Shown here one piece after another: positions 4,796 through 5,986 of a DNA stretch of 5,986 bases. Position 1 is the first letter of the stretch. The number at the start of each line of letters is the position of its first letter. A program made the position numbers and the translations under genes. The stretch comes from an uncultured Erysipelotrichaceae bacterium (GTDB taxonomy: Bacteria > Bacillota_I > Bacilli_A > RF39 > UBA660), in the NCBI GenBank assembly GCA_902773365.1, contig CACYEG010000040.1, positions 1-5,986 on the forward strand, in the 5' to 3' direction. Under the pieces are notes generated by a model. That model had not been told where the DNA came from. It did not search any database and was given only the letters and a program-made list of their open reading frames with translations.

Positions 4796-5986
4796 ATGAA
4801 TTTATCTAAATCGAGATTTTGTAGTGGAATACAATGTAAGAAAAAGTTATGGTTAGAAATAAATAGACCTGAAGAAAAAGAAGATCTAGGTAACGATAGT
4901 ATTCTTGAAAATGGAACCGAAGTAGGCGCTAAAGCAAGAGAATATTTTGGTAAATATTTGGAGATTCCATTTAGTGAAAATCTTAATGAAATGGTGGAAG
5001 AAACAAAAAAAGCTATGAGCAAAAATAGTGTAATAGCTGAGGCATCATTTGTATATGCTGATAATTTTTGCAGTGTCGATATATTAAAGAATGATAATAA
5101 TGGAATAGAAATATATGAAGTGAAAAGTTCTACTGAAGTAAAAGAAATATATAAATATGACTTAGCTTATCAAGTGTACATATTACTTAATTTGGGTTAT
5201 AAAATTAAAAAAGCATCTATCATGCATATAAACTCAGAATATATAAGAAAAGGACCTTTAGATTTAAAAGGATTGTTTTCTATTGACGACATAACTAGCG
5301 AGGTACTTGATATGCAGCCAGAAATTACTCAAGAAATAAATACCATTAAAAAAGAAGTAGACACAAAAGAAGAACCGATTATGGATATCGGACCTCACTG
5401 TGTTAAACATTACAAATGTCCATTTTTCAAATATTGCACTCGTCATTTACCAGATAACAACGTTTTTAATTTAAGGGGATTGAGAGATAGTACAAAGTTT
5501 AACTTATATAAAAGTGGATGTTATTCTTATAATGATTTACTTAATTCTAATATAGATTCAAAGTACAAACAGCAGATAGAATATGAAATGAATGAATTAC
5601 AAGATTATATAGATAAAGACGCTATTAAGACTTTTTTAGAGACCCTTTCATATCCTCTTTATTTTTTAGATTTTGAAACATATCAACAAGCTATACCAGA
5701 ATTTGACGATGTAAAACCATACATGCAGATACCTTTTCAGTATTCACTTCACTTTATCATAGATAAGGCGACTCCTTTAGAGCATACGGAGTTTCTAGCA
5801 GAATCAACAGGTGACCCAAGAAGAGCGCTTGCAGAAAGGTTAGTTCACGATATACCAAAAGGCACGTGCGTTATCGCTTACAATATGATGTTTGAAAAGA
5901 TGGTAATTAAAAATCTTGCTAGACTATATCCTGACTTAAAAGAACATTTAATGAATATATATGATAATATGCACGATTTGATGATA
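4796..5986 (+). CDS. DUF2779-type protein: Cas4/RecB-like nuclease fused to RNase H-like exonuclease module (3' end outside window)
   Basis: Open for all 397 codons to the window edge with no stop, so the C-terminus is missing. Predicted cytoplasmic nuclease of unknown role. The N-terminus MNLSKSRFCSGIQCKKKLW resembles the start of Cas4/RecB-type proteins. The PD-(D/E)XK core is visible as E82 (AEASF), D95 (SVDIL) and E108-V-K110, with Q126 in YDLAYQVY matching the family's later Gln motif. C14 with C202, C208 and C214 (GPHC, YKCPFFKYC) forms a one-plus-three cysteine pattern like the Fe-S cluster of Cas4 and AddB. A second module begins near 286 with FLDFET, where D292 and E294 look like DEDD exonuclease motif I. 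IPFQYSLH (312-319) and AYNMMFE (361-367) resemble later parts of that fold. This order is the DUF2779 architecture as I recall it. GGTGAG (4785-4790) precedes the ATG by 5 bases. No cas gene or repeat array is nearby, so a CRISPR role is not supported. Confidence 0.82.
   Translation, partial: MNLSKSRFCSGIQCKKKLWLEINRPEEKEDLGNDSILENGTEVGAKAREYFGKYLEIPFSENLNEMVEETKKAMSKNSVIAEASFVYADNFCSVDILKNDNNGIEIYEVKSSTEVKEIYKYDLAYQVYILLNLGYKIKKASIMHINSEYIRKGPLDLKGLFSIDDITSEVLDMQPEITQEINTIKKEVDTKEEPIMDIGPHCVKHYKCPFFKYCTRHLPDNNVFNLRGLRDSTKFNLYKSGCYSYNDLLNSNIDSKYKQQIEYEMNELQDYIDKDAIKTFLETLSYPLYFLDFETYQQAIPEFDDVKPYMQIPFQYSLHFIIDKATPLEHTEFLAESTGDPRRALAERLVHDIPKGTCVIAYNMMFEKMVIKNLARLYPDLKEHLMNIYDNMHDLMI

Noticed and set aside
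4765..5446. Minus-strand frames at 4765-5022 and 5264-5446
   Set aside because: Both are shadows of the + strand nuclease gene, which is open over the whole region and carries ordered catalytic motifs.
4796..5986. CRISPR adaptation module suggested by the Cas4-like N-terminus
   Set aside because: There is no repeat array and no cas1, cas2 or other cas gene in the window, and the fused RNase H-like module points to the DUF2779 family and not to true Cas4.

Overview
This window looks like a compact chromosomal segment from a low-GC, Gram-positive-type anaerobe of the Firmicutes. The DNA is AT-rich and codons are A/T-ending. Shine-Dalgarno sites are strong, tRNAs carry encoded CCA ends, and intrinsic terminators are short hairpins followed by T runs. 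TGA is used as a stop and Trp is read from TGG, so the code is the standard bacterial one and not the mycoplasma code. The style of the MurE and ZnuA-like proteins suggests a clostridial or Tissierellia-like lineage, but that is inference from remembered families. Everything is on the + strand.

Layout. (1) 1-331: four tRNA genes, Tyr(GTA, missing its first 3 bases at the window edge), Gln(TTG), Lys(TTT) and Pro(TGG), ending in a terminator with a GTAA tetraloop (343-365). (2) 425-1870: a stand-alone MurE-type Mur ligase with its own extended -10 promoter and a terminator that starts in its stop codon. (3) 1891-4766: a zinc (or related metal) uptake operon of four overlapping genes. These are a Fur-family regulator (probably Zur), a ZnuA-like lipoprotein, a ZnuC-like ATPase and a ZnuB-like permease. 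A perfect 7-1-7 Fur-family inverted repeat (1924-1938) sits on the predicted transcription start. A terminator closes the operon. (4) 4771-5986: a promoter tucked against that terminator, then a long open frame running off the window. Its product joins a Cas4/RecB-like PD-(D/E)XK nuclease with a four-cysteine Fe-S signature to an RNase H-like exonuclease module, the DUF2779 architecture. Its role is not established.

How the genes work together. The regulator is predicted to sense metal and repress its own operon. The lipoprotein captures metal outside the membrane, the permease passes it inward and the ATPase powers the step. MurE acts in cytoplasmic peptidoglycan precursor synthesis and is transcriptionally separate. 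The most noteworthy items are the double-nuclease protein, the operator, and a ZnuA-like protein whose usual third histidine ligand appears to be replaced by aspartate and whose metal loop is acidic rather than His-rich. I see no CRISPR array, insertion sequence or phage gene.
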